The notes under the pieces are model-generated. The model worked only from the letters and a program-made list of their open reading frames with translations, was not told the origin of the DNA and searched no databases. A stretch of 64,000 nucleotides of DNA from Micrococcales bacterium (lineage in GTDB: Bacteria > Actinomycetota > Actinomycetes > Actinomycetales > Microbacteriaceae), in assembly GCA_947454255.1 (NCBI GenBank), contig CANGIU010000001.1:53742-117741 (forward strand). The letters are read 5' to 3'. Shown here in pieces: positions 28,515 through 38,747 of the stretch (the stretch's first letter is position 1; every line of letters begins with the position of its first letter). Position numbers and translations under genes: made by a program.

Positions 28515-29780
28515 ATGGATCAAGGAAACACCGCATTTGTACTAATCTGCGCAGCACTTGTGCTCTTAATGACACCAGGCTTAGCTTTCTTCTATGGAGG
28601 AATGGTTAAGGCCAAATCTGTAGTTAGCATGATGATGCTTTCTTGGGGCTCACTTGGGCTAGTAGGTGTGCTTTGGGTTCTTTATGGCTATGCAGTTAGC
28701 TTCACAAGTTCTGACAGTCCGACTTTTATTGGAATCCCTGGTTGGTTCGGTATTGACACAGCTTCTATTGGTCTAAACGCTCAGACTGCTAGCGCGCTAG
28801 GTGAGCAGACCGGAAATTATCCGAGCTTGGCTTTCGTTGCGTTCCAAGCAACGTTTGCAATCATTACCGTTGCCCTTATCTCAGGTGCTATCGCCGACCG
28901 AGCCAAATTTGGTGGCTGGCTAGTATTTGCAGGTATTTGGGTGACGCTTGTTTACTTCCCAGTAGCGAACTGGGTCTTCAACTACGGGGCCGCAGCTGAT
29001 CACCACGATGGCGGTTGGTTGGTAAAGCTTGGCGTAATTGACTTTGCGGGTGGAACTGCTGTTCACATCAACGCTGGTGCTGCTGGTCTTGCTCTCGCAC
29101 TTGTACTTGGTAAGAGATTCGGTTTCAGCAAGGGCATCACTCAGCCACACAACGTTCCACTAACTCTTTTAGGTGTTGCTCTTCTTTGGTTCGGTTGGTT
29201 TGGGTTCAATGCTGGAAGCGAATTAGCCGCTGATGGTATTGCATCTATTGCATTCATCAACACACTGTCAGCTCCAGCTGCGGCTATGGTCGGATGGATT
29301 ATTGTTGAAAAGATTCGCCACGGAAAGGCAACTTCTATTGGTGCTGGTTCAGGCGCGGTTGCTGGTCTAGTTGCTATTACTCCTGCTTGTGCTGCATTGG
29401 ACCCGATCTGGGGCATGGTCTTAGGTTTAATTGCTGGAGCACTTTGTGCGCTTGCAATTGATTTGAAGTTCGCACTTGGGTTCGATGACTCACTGGACGT
29501 GGTTGGTATTCACCTTGTCGGTGGAATCGTTGGAACCTTGTTCATCGGTGCCTTTGGCCGTGGAGTTGGTTTCGCCTTCGGTAATGACTTCTCACAACTT
29601 GGCAAGCAGGCAATCGGTGCTGGTGCTGTCCTCGTTTACTCATTCGTCATCGCCTATGTGATTGGTTTGATAATCGAAAAGACAGTTGGATTCCGTGTCA
29701 AGGCAGAGGATGAAATCGCTGGAATCGACACAGTTGTGCACGGCGAAGAGGCTTACGCTTTCGGAAACGACCGAGTCTAA
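28515..29780 (+). CDS. amt: ammonium transporter
   Basis: Multi-TM Amt protein; start ATG 28515 preceded by GGAGGAAA. Confidence 0.95.
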   Translation: MDQGNTAFVLICAALVLLMTPGLAFFYGGMVKAKSVVSMMMLSWGSLGLVGVLWVLYGYAVSFTSSDSPTFIGIPGWFGIDTASIGLNAQTASALGEQTGNYPSLAFVAFQATFAIITVALISGAIADRAKFGGWLVFAGIWVTLVYFPVANWVFNYGAAADHHDGGWLVKLGVIDFAGGTAVHINAGAAGLALALVLGKRFGFSKGITQPHNVPLTLLGVALLWFGWFGFNAGSELAADGIASIAFINTLSAPAAAMVGWIIVEKIRHGKATSIGAGSGAVAGLVAITPACAALDPIWGMVLGLIAGALCALAIDLKFALGFDDSLDVVGIHLVGGIVGTLFIGAFGRGVGFAFGNDFSQLGKQAIGAGAVLVYSFVIAYVIGLIIEKTVGFRVKAEDEIAGIDTVVHGEEAYAFGNDRV

Positions 29781-29797
29781 AGCCCTCAAAGTACTAA

Positions 29798-29830
29798 CCC
29801 CCACTGCGTTTTTGGCACAGTGGGGGTTTT
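29798..29830 (+). terminator. intrinsic terminator after amt
   Basis: CCCCCACTG - 11 nt loop - CAGTGGGGG followed by TTTT. Confidence 0.9.
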
Positions 29831-29833
29831 ACT

Positions 29834-29863
29834 TTGACTAAATTTACCTAAATCGGTTAGAGT
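29834..29863 (+). promoter_or_regulatory. candidate tRNA-cluster promoter
   Basis: TTGACT - 18 nt - TAGAGT immediately after the amt terminator and 23 nt before tRNA-Gly. Confidence 0.5.
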
Positions 29864-29886
29864 TCTACTTGTCTTGCAAGAGACAT

Positions 29887-29959
29887 GCGGATGTGGCTCA
29901 GTTGGTAGAGCACAACCTTGCCAAGGTTGGGGTCGCGAGTTCGAATCTCGTCATCCGCT
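29887..29959 (+). tRNA. tRNA-Gly(GCC)
   Basis: GCGGATG...CATCCGC acceptor stem, anticodon stem CAACCTTGCCAAGGTTG, TTCGAATC T-loop; no encoded CCA. Confidence 0.96.
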
Positions 29960-29992
29960 CGAAGCGGGCTCAGAATAGACTCGTGGAAACAT

Positions 29993-30070
29993 GGTGGAGT
30001 GGCTGAGCGGCCCAAAGCAGCAGCCTGCAAAGCTGTCAAACCACGGGTTCAAATCCCGTCTCCACCTCCA
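29993..30070 (+). tRNA. tRNA-Cys(GCA), CCA encoded
   Basis: GGTGGAG...CTCCACC acceptor, anticodon loop CTGCAAA, T-arm CGGGTTCAAATCCCG; T+CCA at 3' end. Confidence 0.95.
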
Positions 30071-30082
30071 AGTTATATACCT

Positions 30083-30157
30083 GGACGATTGGCGCAGCGG
30101 TAGCGCACTTCCTTGACATGGAAGGGGTCACTGGTTCGATCCCAGTATCGTCCACCA
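30083..30157 (+). tRNA. tRNA-Val(GAC), CCA encoded
   Basis: GGACGAT...ATCGTCC acceptor, anticodon loop TTGACAT, CTGGTTCGATCCCAG; ends ACCA. Confidence 0.95.
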
Positions 30158-30166
30158 GGAATTGTT

Positions 30167-30367
30167 ATGAAGAAAATAAAAAAGTACTTCAAGGTATACG
30201 GGGTTCCTCACGTCCCTAAACCTTTGCGAGAAGTCTTCCTTAAGACCTTTGAGACAAGAAATGAGGCGGATGTCTTCATCGCCTCCCTCCACCAACAGCA
30301 TGCAGACGGTAAGCCTCTATACAAGGAATACCGAATCAAAATTGGTGCATACCGCGGTGAGAAGTAG
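30167..30367 (+). CDS. 66-aa basic protein of unknown function
   Basis: MKKIKKYFKVYGVPHVPKPLREVFLKTFETRNEADVFIASLHQQHADGKPLYKEYRIKIGAYRGEK; AGGA SD (30157-30160) 6 nt before ATG. Confidence 0.65.
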   Translation: MKKIKKYFKVYGVPHVPKPLREVFLKTFETRNEADVFIASLHQQHADGKPLYKEYRIKIGAYRGEK

Positions 30368-30404
30368 CGGAGCTTAACATTTCTGCTTTTGCTAGTCTTT
30401 CGTT

Positions 30405-33020
30405 ATGAATAGGCGCGCATTGATTCAATTGGTGGCAATCGCCACATTGTTGTGCTCGCAACTCGTTTTCGCTCAAAATGCAGCCACGGCCGTAGTCCCG
30501 GTAAATATTGCCCCCATCTCATCAGGAGCATCTTCTACGTGCGCCATCCGATCATCAGATGATCTTTACTGTGTTGGAACTAATTCTTTTGGCCAACTGG
30601 GAAATGGCACCAACACTTCCACTTCAGATCCACAGAAGGTTGTGGGCATATCTAATGTTGTATCTGTTAGCGTCGGCAACACAACTGCGTGCGCAATAAA
30701 TCGTCTAGGTCAACTTTTCTGTTGGGGTGAGAATTCTGTTGGACAGTTAGGAATAGCTGACACGGTGAATAGGAATGTTGCGACTCGGATAACGGGTCTC
30801 AATAACGTGGTCAACGTAGCCGTTGGTCAAAATTTCGCATGCGCTTTGAACAGTTCTGGATCTGTCTATTGTTGGGGAGCAAACGAATTTGGTCAGCTTG
30901 GAACGGAATCCAAAATTGGCAGTAATGTTCCGGTTCTGATCACCTCTGCTCCATCTGGAATTTCTAAGTTAAGTGCAAATGGGAAAAGAGTCTGTGTTGT
31001 AGCGGATGAGGTCTATTGCTGGGGAGGCTTTGAATCCTTTGTTTTTCCTAACGAGTCAAGAAATTGGGTTCCTACAAAGGTGGCGGGTTCAGCAGGTGCA
31101 CTTGATGTCTCTTTAGGTGCAGATTTCGGCTGCCTCACATTCAGTACGAGCATCTCCTGTTGGGGTTCAAATGATCACGGACAACTAGGCAATGGCTCAA
31201 AAGTTCAATCCTCTTCATTGGTTTCAGTCAATGGCATTACGAACGTTTCTCAAATTGCAACTGGGGACCACTTTGCCTGCGCAACAGACACGAACAAAGA
31301 TACCTACTGCTGGGGCCAGAATTCTTCGGGGCAGTTGGGTATCGCAGCTGGGGTAGACCAGCCTACGCGTATTCCGAACGGCGCATCTTCGTCGCCATTT
31401 ATTGCTGCTGGGGCCAACAACCTATGTGCATTGAAGATCTCTGGTGATGTCATCTGTGTTGGAGATTCAAGCCAAGGACAGTCGGGGCTCATAGCTCAAA
31501 GTTCTGTCCCACTTACAAACGCTTCCGCTGCAAACCTCACTAAGGTTTCTGCTGGAGCAGATACTACATGTGCAATCAACAATGCTGGACTCTTGCAATG
31601 TTGGGGAGCGCTTGTACCGGTTCTCCTCGATGGCCTAAGTTTCAGTGATGTGTCAGTGGGCAACGTTAGTGCCTGTGCAGTTACAACCCTTCGAAAGGTT
31701 TTGTGTTGGGGTTCAAATAGCGCTGGACAGTTAGGTGATGATTCGAACAGGGCAGCGATCAGTCCTGTTCAGGTAGCGAACTCAACGGCAAATTTCATCA
31801 AAGTGTCTGTTGGTTATCGACACGCATGTGCAATTACAGCAGATGGGCTTGTTTACTGTTGGGGAGATAATTCTCATCAACAGTTAGGTTCGATAAGCGC
31901 TGACTCTAAAATTCCTAAAGTCGTGCCAGGCATTGCAAGCGCGACTGATCTTTCAGTTGGGGACTACCACAGTTGCGTAAAGCAAAGCGGAGGAAACCTT
32001 ACATGTTGGGGGGACAACTCGAAGAAGCAGATTAATAACTCTGCATCAAAGCTTCTAACTCCAATCGATTTAGTTCTTGCCTCACCAGTACTGAAATTTT
32101 CCCTTGGTGGCTACAACACCTGTGTGCTCTCTTCAGCTAAGGCTTTGCAATGCTTTGGTGATAATGCAAAGAAGCAATCTCCAGGCGCAGTATCTGGTAC
32201 GTATGATTCTGTGTCTTCTGGAAGTGGCACCGTATGTGCCTTGTCTACCGATTCGAAGATCTGGTGCTTAGGCTCAGCTGAGTCAGGGAAGCTTGGTTCG
32301 GTTGGAGTCAACACCTCCACTCCAACTCAAGCTTCTTCGACGCTTGCAGCATCAATTTCAGTAGGTGATATGCATGCCTGTGCTATCACTACCACTGGTT
32401 CTCTAGCATGTTGGGGGTCCAACGATTCAGGACAGCTTGCTTCAAGTTATGGATTCCCAGATGCCTTTGCAAAAGCCACCGTTGTTATAAGCGGAACAAC
32501 TGCGATCGGTGAATCGCTTACGACCTATGTAAGTGGAACAGAACCAGCAGTTTCGTTTACTTACCTTTGGAAGAGATCAGCTCAAGTCGATGGTGCCTAT
32601 GCAAGCCTCAGTTCTCAAACCAAGTCAACTCTTGAGCTGTCAAATACAGATTTTGGACGTTACTTCACTGTGGAAATTTGGCAGTCTAAGTGGGGGATTA
32701 CATCGGCCGGTTACCTAAGCAAACCTGTTGGTCCGGTTGGGTCAGCAATCCGTCTCCTAGTTACACCAACCCCACTGATAAGTGGGATCAATAAGGTTGG
32801 GAAATTGCTCACAGCAAGAGCTGGTCATTGGGATGCTGGAGTGAAACTTAGTTATCAGTGGTTTAGAGGTAAAACAGCAATAAAGTCGGCAACCAAAGTG
32901 ACTTACAAAATCGGTCCTCTGGATCTTGGTCAACAAATATCTGTTTCAGTAACAGGTTCAAAGAATTCTTTAGCAAAGGTGACGGTAAAGTCATCAAAAA
33001 CCGCAAAGGTTATTCGTTAG
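30405..33020 (+). CDS. secreted RCC1-repeat protein with C-terminal Ig-like/cell-surface repeats
   Basis: Signal peptide MNRRALIQLVAIATLLCSQLVFAQNA; many ACAI...xxCWGxNxxGQLG repeats; C-terminal ISGxxKVGKLLTARAGHWDAGVKLSYQWFRG repeat. Confidence 0.9.
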   Translation: MNRRALIQLVAIATLLCSQLVFAQNAATAVVPVNIAPISSGASSTCAIRSSDDLYCVGTNSFGQLGNGTNTSTSDPQKVVGISNVVSVSVGNTTACAINRLGQLFCWGENSVGQLGIADTVNRNVATRITGLNNVVNVAVGQNFACALNSSGSVYCWGANEFGQLGTESKIGSNVPVLITSAPSGISKLSANGKRVCVVADEVYCWGGFESFVFPNESRNWVPTKVAGSAGALDVSLGADFGCLTFSTSISCWGSNDHGQLGNGSKVQSSSLVSVNGITNVSQIATGDHFACATDTNKDTYCWGQNSSGQLGIAAGVDQPTRIPNGASSSPFIAAGANNLCALKISGDVICVGDSSQGQSGLIAQSSVPLTNASAANLTKVSAGADTTCAINNAGLLQCWGALVPVLLDGLSFSDVSVGNVSACAVTTLRKVLCWGSNSAGQLGDDSNRAAISPVQVANSTANFIKVSVGYRHACAITADGLVYCWGDNSHQQLGSISADSKIPKVVPGIASATDLSVGDYHSCVKQSGGNLTCWGDNSKKQINNSASKLLTPIDLVLASPVLKFSLGGYNTCVLSSAKALQCFGDNAKKQSPGAVSGTYDSVSSGSGTVCALSTDSKIWCLGSAESGKLGSVGVNTSTPTQASSTLAASISVGDMHACAITTTGSLACWGSNDSGQLASSYGFPDAFAKATVVISGTTAIGESLTTYVSGTEPAVSFTYLWKRSAQVDGAYASLSSQTKSTLELSNTDFGRYFTVEIWQSKWGITSAGYLSKPVGPVGSAIRLLVTPTPLISGINKVGKLLTARAGHWDAGVKLSYQWFRGKTAIKSATKVTYKIGPLDLGQQISVSVTGSKNSLAKVTVKSSKTAKVIR

Positions 33021-33778
33021 GCGACCAAGCTCGACCCAACCAGGTGACCAATGGCGTAGGTAATACCCATTGTCATTAAGCTCACAATAAGATTTCTAAC
33101 AATTCCACGGCCAGGCTTGGCACCACCAATTCTTGCTCCTACGTAGCCGGTCAGGATAAGCGCCAAAACTACGGAAGCGATGGTGGCTTGGATTCTGAAA
33201 TCCACCCATGGCCCGATTACTGCCAGCAGTGGCAGCAATCCGCCAATAGCAAATGCTACAAATGATGAAAGCGCTGCTTGTATTGGGCTAACGTGATGCT
33301 CTGAATCAATCCCTAACTCGGCCTCAGCGTGCGCTTTCAAAGCGTCTTGCTTGGTAAGTTCTTCAGCGACCTGGATAGCCAGTTTTGGAGATATACCTTT
33401 TTGCTCGTAGAACCATGCCAGTTCCCTAAGTTCACCTTCGGGATTGTTCTTCAGCTCTTCACGTTCCACTGCAATGGCAGCCTTTTCGCTATCGCGTTGA
33501 GCACTTACGGAAGTGTATTCACCTCCGGCCATAGAGATTGATCCTGCGACGACTGCAGCTACACCTGCAATCAGAATTGTTGAGGAACTAACACCTGGGG
33601 AGGCAGCGACCCCAAGGATAAGCCCAGAGGTTGACATGATTCCATCGTTTGCCCCTAAAACCCCAGCTCTGAGCCAATTTAGCTTGCTTGCCATTGTGTT
33701 TCGAGTGAACTCTAGAGAGGCGATTGTTGCGTCCGTAGCGGGATCATTTGGTTTGGTCATGACTTTAGAAAACACCAT
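33017..33778 (-). CDS. VIT1/CCC1 family iron/manganese transporter
   Basis: LRAGVLGANDGIMSTSGLILGVA, SMAGGEYTSVSAQRD; start 33778 preceded by AAGGA. Confidence 0.88.
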   Translation of the reverse strand: MVFSKVMTKPNDPATDATIASLEFTRNTMASKLNWLRAGVLGANDGIMSTSGLILGVAASPGVSSSTILIAGVAAVVAGSISMAGGEYTSVSAQRDSEKAAIAVEREELKNNPEGELRELAWFYEQKGISPKLAIQVAEELTKQDALKAHAEAELGIDSEHHVSPIQAALSSFVAFAIGGLLPLLAVIGPWVDFRIQATIASVVLALILTGYVGARIGGAKPGRGIVRNLIVSLMTMGITYAIGHLVGSSLVA

Positions 33779-33853
33779 AAAGTCCTTCTGCGCTAGCAAG
33801 GCACGCCTAACCACTGGTTTAGGATTTAGAGATAAGCGTAAACGGAGACTTTT

Positions 33854-35866
33854 TTGAACAGCAGTGCACAAATAACAGCCACAATTGATGGTGTTGAGCT
33901 CAGCATTCCTCAGGACTCAACTGGTTTCACGCTATTTACTGAAAAGTCAGTTGTCGCACTTCGAGTAAATGGTGAACTCAGAGATCTCTCATACACAATT
34001 AGTCAGGCAGACACAGTAGAACCTGTTCACTTAGAGAGTCCCGATGGCCTAAACATTCTTAGACACTCGGCAGCTCACGTGTTAGCGCAGGCAGTTCAAA
34101 CTTTGAACCCTGAAGCCAAACTCGGGATTGGTCCACCGATCAAGGACGGCTTCTACTACGACTTCGATGTCGATAAACCTTTTACTCCGGAGGACCTAAG
34201 GGCTCTTGAGAAAGAGATGGATCGCATTATCCGAAGTGGACAGCGCTTTGTCAGGCGGGTGACCAATGACGCTGAGGCCAGCATTGAATTAGCAAACGAG
34301 CCCTACAAAATTGAATTGATCGGGCTAAAGTCGTCCACTCAAGACGTTGGTGAGGCTTCTGCAGAGGTTGGTGCAGGTGAGTTAACAATCTATGACAATT
34401 TTGATGTCAAGGCAGATTCTGTTGTATGGAAAGACCTTTGCCGAGGACCTCATTTACCCAACACAAGAATGATTGGGAATGGATACGCCCTCACTAGAGT
34501 CGCCGCAGCTTACTGGCGCGGTAATCAAACCAATAAGCAACTGCAAAGAATTTACGGAACCGCCTGGCCAAGTAAAGAACAGCTTAGAGAACACCAAGTC
34601 CATCTTGAAGAGGCAGCCAAGCGTGACCACAGAAGAATTGGTGCAGAACTAGATTTGTTCTCTTTCCCGGAAGAAATCGGTTCTGGTCTTGCAGTATTCC
34701 ACCCCAAAGGCGGAATAATCCGTAAGGTTATGGAGGATTACTCCCGTGCAAGACATGAACAGAGTGGCTATGAATTTGTTTATAGCCCGCATGTAACAAA
34801 GGCGAATCTATTTGAAACTTCAGGACACCTTGAGTGGTACGCGGAGGGCATGTTTCCTCCGCTCAAGCTTGATGAAGAGCTTGATGAAGAAGGTAATGTA
34901 AAGCGACAGGCTCAGGATTACTACCTCAAGCCGATGAACTGTCCATTCCACTGTTTGATTTACAAGTCCCAAAACAGGTCATATCGTGATCTGCCTCTAA
35001 GAATGTTTGAGTTCGGAACCGTGTATCGCTATGAGAAGTCAGGAGTCTTGCACGGCATCACTCGCGCAAGAGGTTTTACGCAAGACGATGCCCACTTGTA
35101 CGTGGCAAGGGAAAGCATTGGTGTTGAACTTACGAATGTGCTGAACTTTGTTCTTGATCTACTTCGTGATTATGGTTTGACAGATTTCTACTTGGAACTT
35201 TCAACTAAAGAAGAGGGTAATCCAAAGTTCGTCGGATCCGATGAAATTTGGAAAGAGGCAACTGCTACTTTGGCTCAAGTTGCAACTGATTCTGGCCTTG
35301 AACTCGTTCCAGATCCAGGAGGGGCTGCCTTCTATGGTCCCAAAATCTCTGTGCAGGCAAAGGATGCCATTGGTAGAACTTGGCAAATGTCAACTATTCA
35401 GTTGGATTTCAACCTTCCAGAACGTTTTGATCTTGAATACACCGCACCGGACGGTTCGAAGCAACGTCCAGTGATGATTCACAGAGCTCTTTTTGGATCT
35501 ATCGAAAGATTCTTTGGTGTGTTAACCGAGCACTACGCCGGACATTTTCCACCATGGCTTTCTCCTGTGCAGGTTGTTGGAGTTCCTGTCGCTGATGAAT
35601 TTTCTTCGTACCTTCATGGCATAGCAACTGAACTAAGAAGCTCAGGAGTGCGTATCCAAATTGACGATAGCGATGAGCGGATGCAAAAGAAGATTCGCAA
35701 CCACACACTTTCTCGAGTTCCTTACATCTTGATTGCGGGTGCCGAAGACATAGCTAACGACGCTGTTTCATTTAGATTCAGGGATGGCTCTCAAATCAAC
35801 GGCGTTCCTCGTTCTGAAGCTATTGCAAGGATCCTCAAAGACATCGCAGAGAAAATACAGGTCTAA
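33854..35866 (+). CDS. thrS: threonyl-tRNA synthetase
   Basis: Class II motifs, [22 protein letters not shown] start. Confidence 0.97.
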   Translation: MNSSAQITATIDGVELSIPQDSTGFTLFTEKSVVALRVNGELRDLSYTISQADTVEPVHLESPDGLNILRHSAAHVLAQAVQTLNPEAKLGIGPPIKDGFYYDFDVDKPFTPEDLRALEKEMDRIIRSGQRFVRRVTNDAEASIELANEPYKIELIGLKSSTQDVGEASAEVGAGELTIYDNFDVKADSVVWKDLCRGPHLPNTRMIGNGYALTRVAAAYWRGNQTNKQLQRIYGTAWPSKEQLREHQVHLEEAAKRDHRRIGAELDLFSFPEEIGSGLAVFHPKGGIIRKVMEDYSRARHEQSGYEFVYSPHVTKANLFETSGHLEWYAEGMFPPLKLDEELDEEGNVKRQAQDYYLKPMNCPFHCLIYKSQNRSYRDLPLRMFEFGTVYRYEKSGVLHGITRARGFTQDDAHLYVARESIGVELTNVLNFVLDLLRDYGLTDFYLELSTKEEGNPKFVGSDEIWKEATATLAQVATDSGLELVPDPGGAAFYGPKISVQAKDAIGRTWQMSTIQLDFNLPERFDLEYTAPDGSKQRPVMIHRALFGSIERFFGVLTEHYAGHFPPWLSPVQVVGVPVADEFSSYLHGIATELRSSGVRIQIDDSDERMQKKIRNHTLSRVPYILIAGAEDIANDAVSFRFRDGSQINGVPRSEAIARILKDIAEKIQV

Positions 35867-36408
35867 TGACTGAGGCGTTTGAAAGTGGCAATGACCTCCA
35901 AGGTGTTCCAGATGCATTCCAGAGACTTTGGACTCCACATCGTCTGGTCTACATCCAAAATGGAACTCAACCCGCAGACGATCAGTGCCCATTTTGTCTA
36001 GGGCCTAATTTAACTGACGAGCAAGCACTAATTGTTCATCGCGGTCAAACCTGTTTTGTTCTTCTCAATTTGTATCCATACAACTCGGGGCATCTACTGG
36101 TGGTTCCTTACCGCCACATAGCCAACTACACCGAAGCTAATGAAGTGGAAGTTGCAGAGTACGGAGCCTTGACACAAAAGGCTATGCGGGTTCTTTCTTC
36201 AGTAGGTGGAGCCCATGGTTTTAATATTGGAATGAATCAAGGTGCGGTCGCTGGCGCTGGAATTGCAGCCCATTTGCATCAACACGTAGTTCCTCGCTGG
36301 CGGAATGATTCGAACTTCTTCCCGATAATCGCTCAAACCAAAGCCCTGCCTAAGCTTTTGGGCGATGTCCGTATTGAGATTGCAACTGCCTGGAGTCAAA
36401 TCTCGTAA
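35866..36408 (+). CDS. HIT domain protein
   Basis: Histidine triad HLHQHVVPRW. Confidence 0.93.
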   Translation: MTEAFESGNDLQGVPDAFQRLWTPHRLVYIQNGTQPADDQCPFCLGPNLTDEQALIVHRGQTCFVLLNLYPYNSGHLLVVPYRHIANYTEANEVEVAEYGALTQKAMRVLSSVGGAHGFNIGMNQGAVAGAGIAAHLHQHVVPRWRNDSNFFPIIAQTKALPKLLGDVRIEIATAWSQIS

Positions 36409-36450
36409 TCTTTGGATAAGACCCTAGACGCACTGGTTTAGACTGTACTT

Positions 36451-37350
36451 ATGTCTGAAAATACTCAACAAAAAAATTCAACCCCACTGGTAAAACGAGG
36501 TCTAGCAGAGATGCTCAAGGGCGGTGTCATCATGGATGTGGTGACTGCAGACCAAGCGAAAATTGCTGAGGATGCAGGTGCCGTCGCAGTTATGGCTCTT
36601 GAGCGAGTGCCTGCTGATATCCGTGCACAAGGTGGCGTCGCAAGAATGAGCGATCCAGATTTGATTGACCAGATTATTGCGTCAGTATCGATTCCAGTTA
36701 TGGCTAAAGCCCGTATCGGACATTTTGTTGAGGCCCAAATCCTGCAATCACTAAAAGTTGATTACATCGATGAATCTGAAGTTTTATCTCCAGCTGACTA
36801 TGTAAACCACATTGACAAGTGGAAGTTCAACGTTCCTTTTGTTTGTGGGGCAACAAACCTGGGCGAAGCTCTACGCAGAATCACTGAAGGTGCTGCCATG
36901 ATTCGATCTAAAGGCGAAGCTGGTACCGGCGATGTCAGTGAGGCGACCAAGCACATCAGAACAATTCTCGGTGAAGTTCGCACTCTAAGTGCAAAGACTG
37001 ATGACGAATTATATGTTGCAGCCAAAGAACTGCAGGCTCCTTTTGCTCTCGTGCAAGAGGTCGCTCGTACGGGTAAATTGCCCGTGGTATTGTTCACCGC
37101 CGGTGGTGTTGCTACACCTGCAGACGCTGCGCTGATGATGCAACTTGGAGCCGATGGGGTATTTGTTGGTTCAGGAATCTTCAAGTCTGGGAACCCGGCG
37201 GCTAGAGCCGCCGCAATCGTGAAGGCAACTACCTCCTACGATGACCCAGATGTTCTTGCTGAAGTTTCGCGTGGTCTAGGTGAGGCAATGGTTGGCATCA
37301 ACGTTGCGGATATCCCTGCGCCGCACCGTCTGGCTGATCGCGGCTGGTAA
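36451..37350 (+). CDS. pdxS: pyridoxal 5'-phosphate synthase subunit PdxS
   Basis: [46 protein letters not shown]. Confidence 0.98.
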   Translation: MSENTQQKNSTPLVKRGLAEMLKGGVIMDVVTADQAKIAEDAGAVAVMALERVPADIRAQGGVARMSDPDLIDQIIASVSIPVMAKARIGHFVEAQILQSLKVDYIDESEVLSPADYVNHIDKWKFNVPFVCGATNLGEALRRITEGAAMIRSKGEAGTGDVSEATKHIRTILGEVRTLSAKTDDELYVAAKELQAPFALVQEVARTGKLPVVLFTAGGVATPADAALMMQLGADGVFVGSGIFKSGNPAARAAAIVKATTSYDDPDVLAEVSRGLGEAMVGINVADIPAPHRLADRGW

Positions 37351-37353
37351 TAA

Positions 37354-37947
37354 TTGGGTCCAATCGGAGTTCTTTGCCTCCAAGGAGACTTTAGAGAACA
37401 CTTAGCTGTGCTTCAAGAAATTGGAGCACCAAGTGTGCGTGTTCGGAAGCCTCAGGATTTGAATGGGATTTCTGGGCTCATTATTCCTGGTGGTGAAAGC
37501 ACTGTGATTGACAAGCTCAGCAAGATATACAAGCTTCGTGACCCGATTAGAGCGTTAATCGCTTCTGGTCTTCCTGTGTTCGGTACCTGCGCTGGACTTA
37601 TCATGCTTGCAAATGATTTCACTGGGGGACCCGATGATCAAGAGAGTTTCGGGGGACTTGACGTCACTGTTTCACGTAATGCGTTCGGCTCGCAAGCAGA
37701 CTCCTTCGAAACCAATCTCTCGATAGAAGGGATACCTGAAGAGATAAACGTGGCATTCATAAGAGCGCCGATTGTTACAAGAGCTGGTGCGGAAGTTTCA
37801 GTTCTTGCGAAACTCTCCGATGGAAGCATTGTTGCGGTCCGTCAGGGCAATCTACTGGGAATCAGCTTCCATCCAGAGGTTACTGGAGTGACTAGCGTGC
37901 ATAAGTACTTTGTGCAGATGTGCAAATCAGCAAATTTATCGGCTTAG
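37354..37947 (+). CDS. pdxT: pyridoxal 5'-phosphate synthase glutaminase subunit PdxT
   Basis: GVLCLQGDFREH, GGESTV, FGTCAGLI; intact glutaminase Cys. Confidence 0.97.
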   Translation: MGPIGVLCLQGDFREHLAVLQEIGAPSVRVRKPQDLNGISGLIIPGGESTVIDKLSKIYKLRDPIRALIASGLPVFGTCAGLIMLANDFTGGPDDQESFGGLDVTVSRNAFGSQADSFETNLSIEGIPEEINVAFIRAPIVTRAGAEVSVLAKLSDGSIVAVRQGNLLGISFHPEVTGVTSVHKYFVQMCKSANLSA

Positions 37948-37988
37948 AACTAAACTTTTCTGTGTCAGTAAGCATCTAGGAGATTTAC

Positions 37989-38747
37989 ATGTCCGGCCAT
38001 TCCAAATGGGCTACCACCAAGCACAAGAAAGCTGTCATCGACGGCAGACGAGCAAAACTTTTCGCGAAACTTATCAAGAACATTGAAGTTGCAGCGCGCA
38101 TGGGTGGAGCAGATCTTGATGGTAACCCAACACTTTATGACGCGGTCCAAAAAGGACGTAAGTCATCCTTGCCAAATGACAATATCGAACGCGCTATTAA
38201 GCGTGGAGCTGGACTTGACGGCGGTGCAGTTGAGTATCAAACAATCATGTACGAAGGCTATGGCCCTAACGGTGTTGCAATGTTGATTGAATGTCTTACT
38301 GACAATAAGAATCGAGCTGCAGCAGATGTCCGATTGGCTGTCACTAGAAATGGTGGAACCATGGCTGATCCTGGTTCTGTTTCTTATCAATTCAGTCGTA
38401 AGGGAGTCATCGTCGTAGAAGCTAACGATAAGGCGACAGAGGACTCAATTCTTGAGGCTGTCTTAGAAGTTGGTGTCGATGACATCCAAGACCGAGGGGA
38501 ACAGTTCATCGTCACTACTGATCCGAGTTTGATGGTTGAGGTTCGAACTGCTCTACAGTCAGCGGGAATTGACTATGAAAGTGCTGATGTTGAGTTTGTG
38601 TCTTCAATGTTGGTGCAAGTAGATATCGATACTGCTCGAAAAGTGATTGCTCTAATCGATGCACTTGAAGATTCTGATGAAGTGCAAAATGTCTATTCGA
38701 ATTTTGACATGAGTGCAGAAGTTGCTGCAGCGCTAGACGCAGAGTAA
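37989..38747 (+). CDS. yebC: YebC/PmpR family regulator
   Basis: [28 protein letters not shown]. Confidence 0.97.
   Translation: MSGHSKWATTKHKKAVIDGRRAKLFAKLIKNIEVAARMGGADLDGNPTLYDAVQKGRKSSLPNDNIERAIKRGAGLDGGAVEYQTIMYEGYGPNGVAMLIECLTDNKNRAAADVRLAVTRNGGTMADPGSVSYQFSRKGVIVVEANDKATEDSILEAVLEVGVDDIQDRGEQFIVTTDPSLMVEVRTALQSAGIDYESADVEFVSSMLVQVDIDTARKVIALIDALEDSDEVQNVYSNFDMSAEVAAALDAE

Noticed and set aside
30113-30166. ORF-track extension of the 66-aa protein into tRNA-Val (start at 30113)
   Set aside because: Overlaps the tRNA body; ATG 30167 with a well-spaced SD is the sensible start.
30500-32500. Repetitive DNA in the RCC1 gene considered as a repeat array or CRISPR
   Set aside because: Repeats are degenerate protein-level RCC1 units without constant-length spacers or identical repeats.
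33779-33853. VIT/thrS spacer as a bidirectional leaderless promoter
   Set aside because: Both genes have SD-like sequences (AAGGA, GGAG) and neither has TANNNT at the required spacing.
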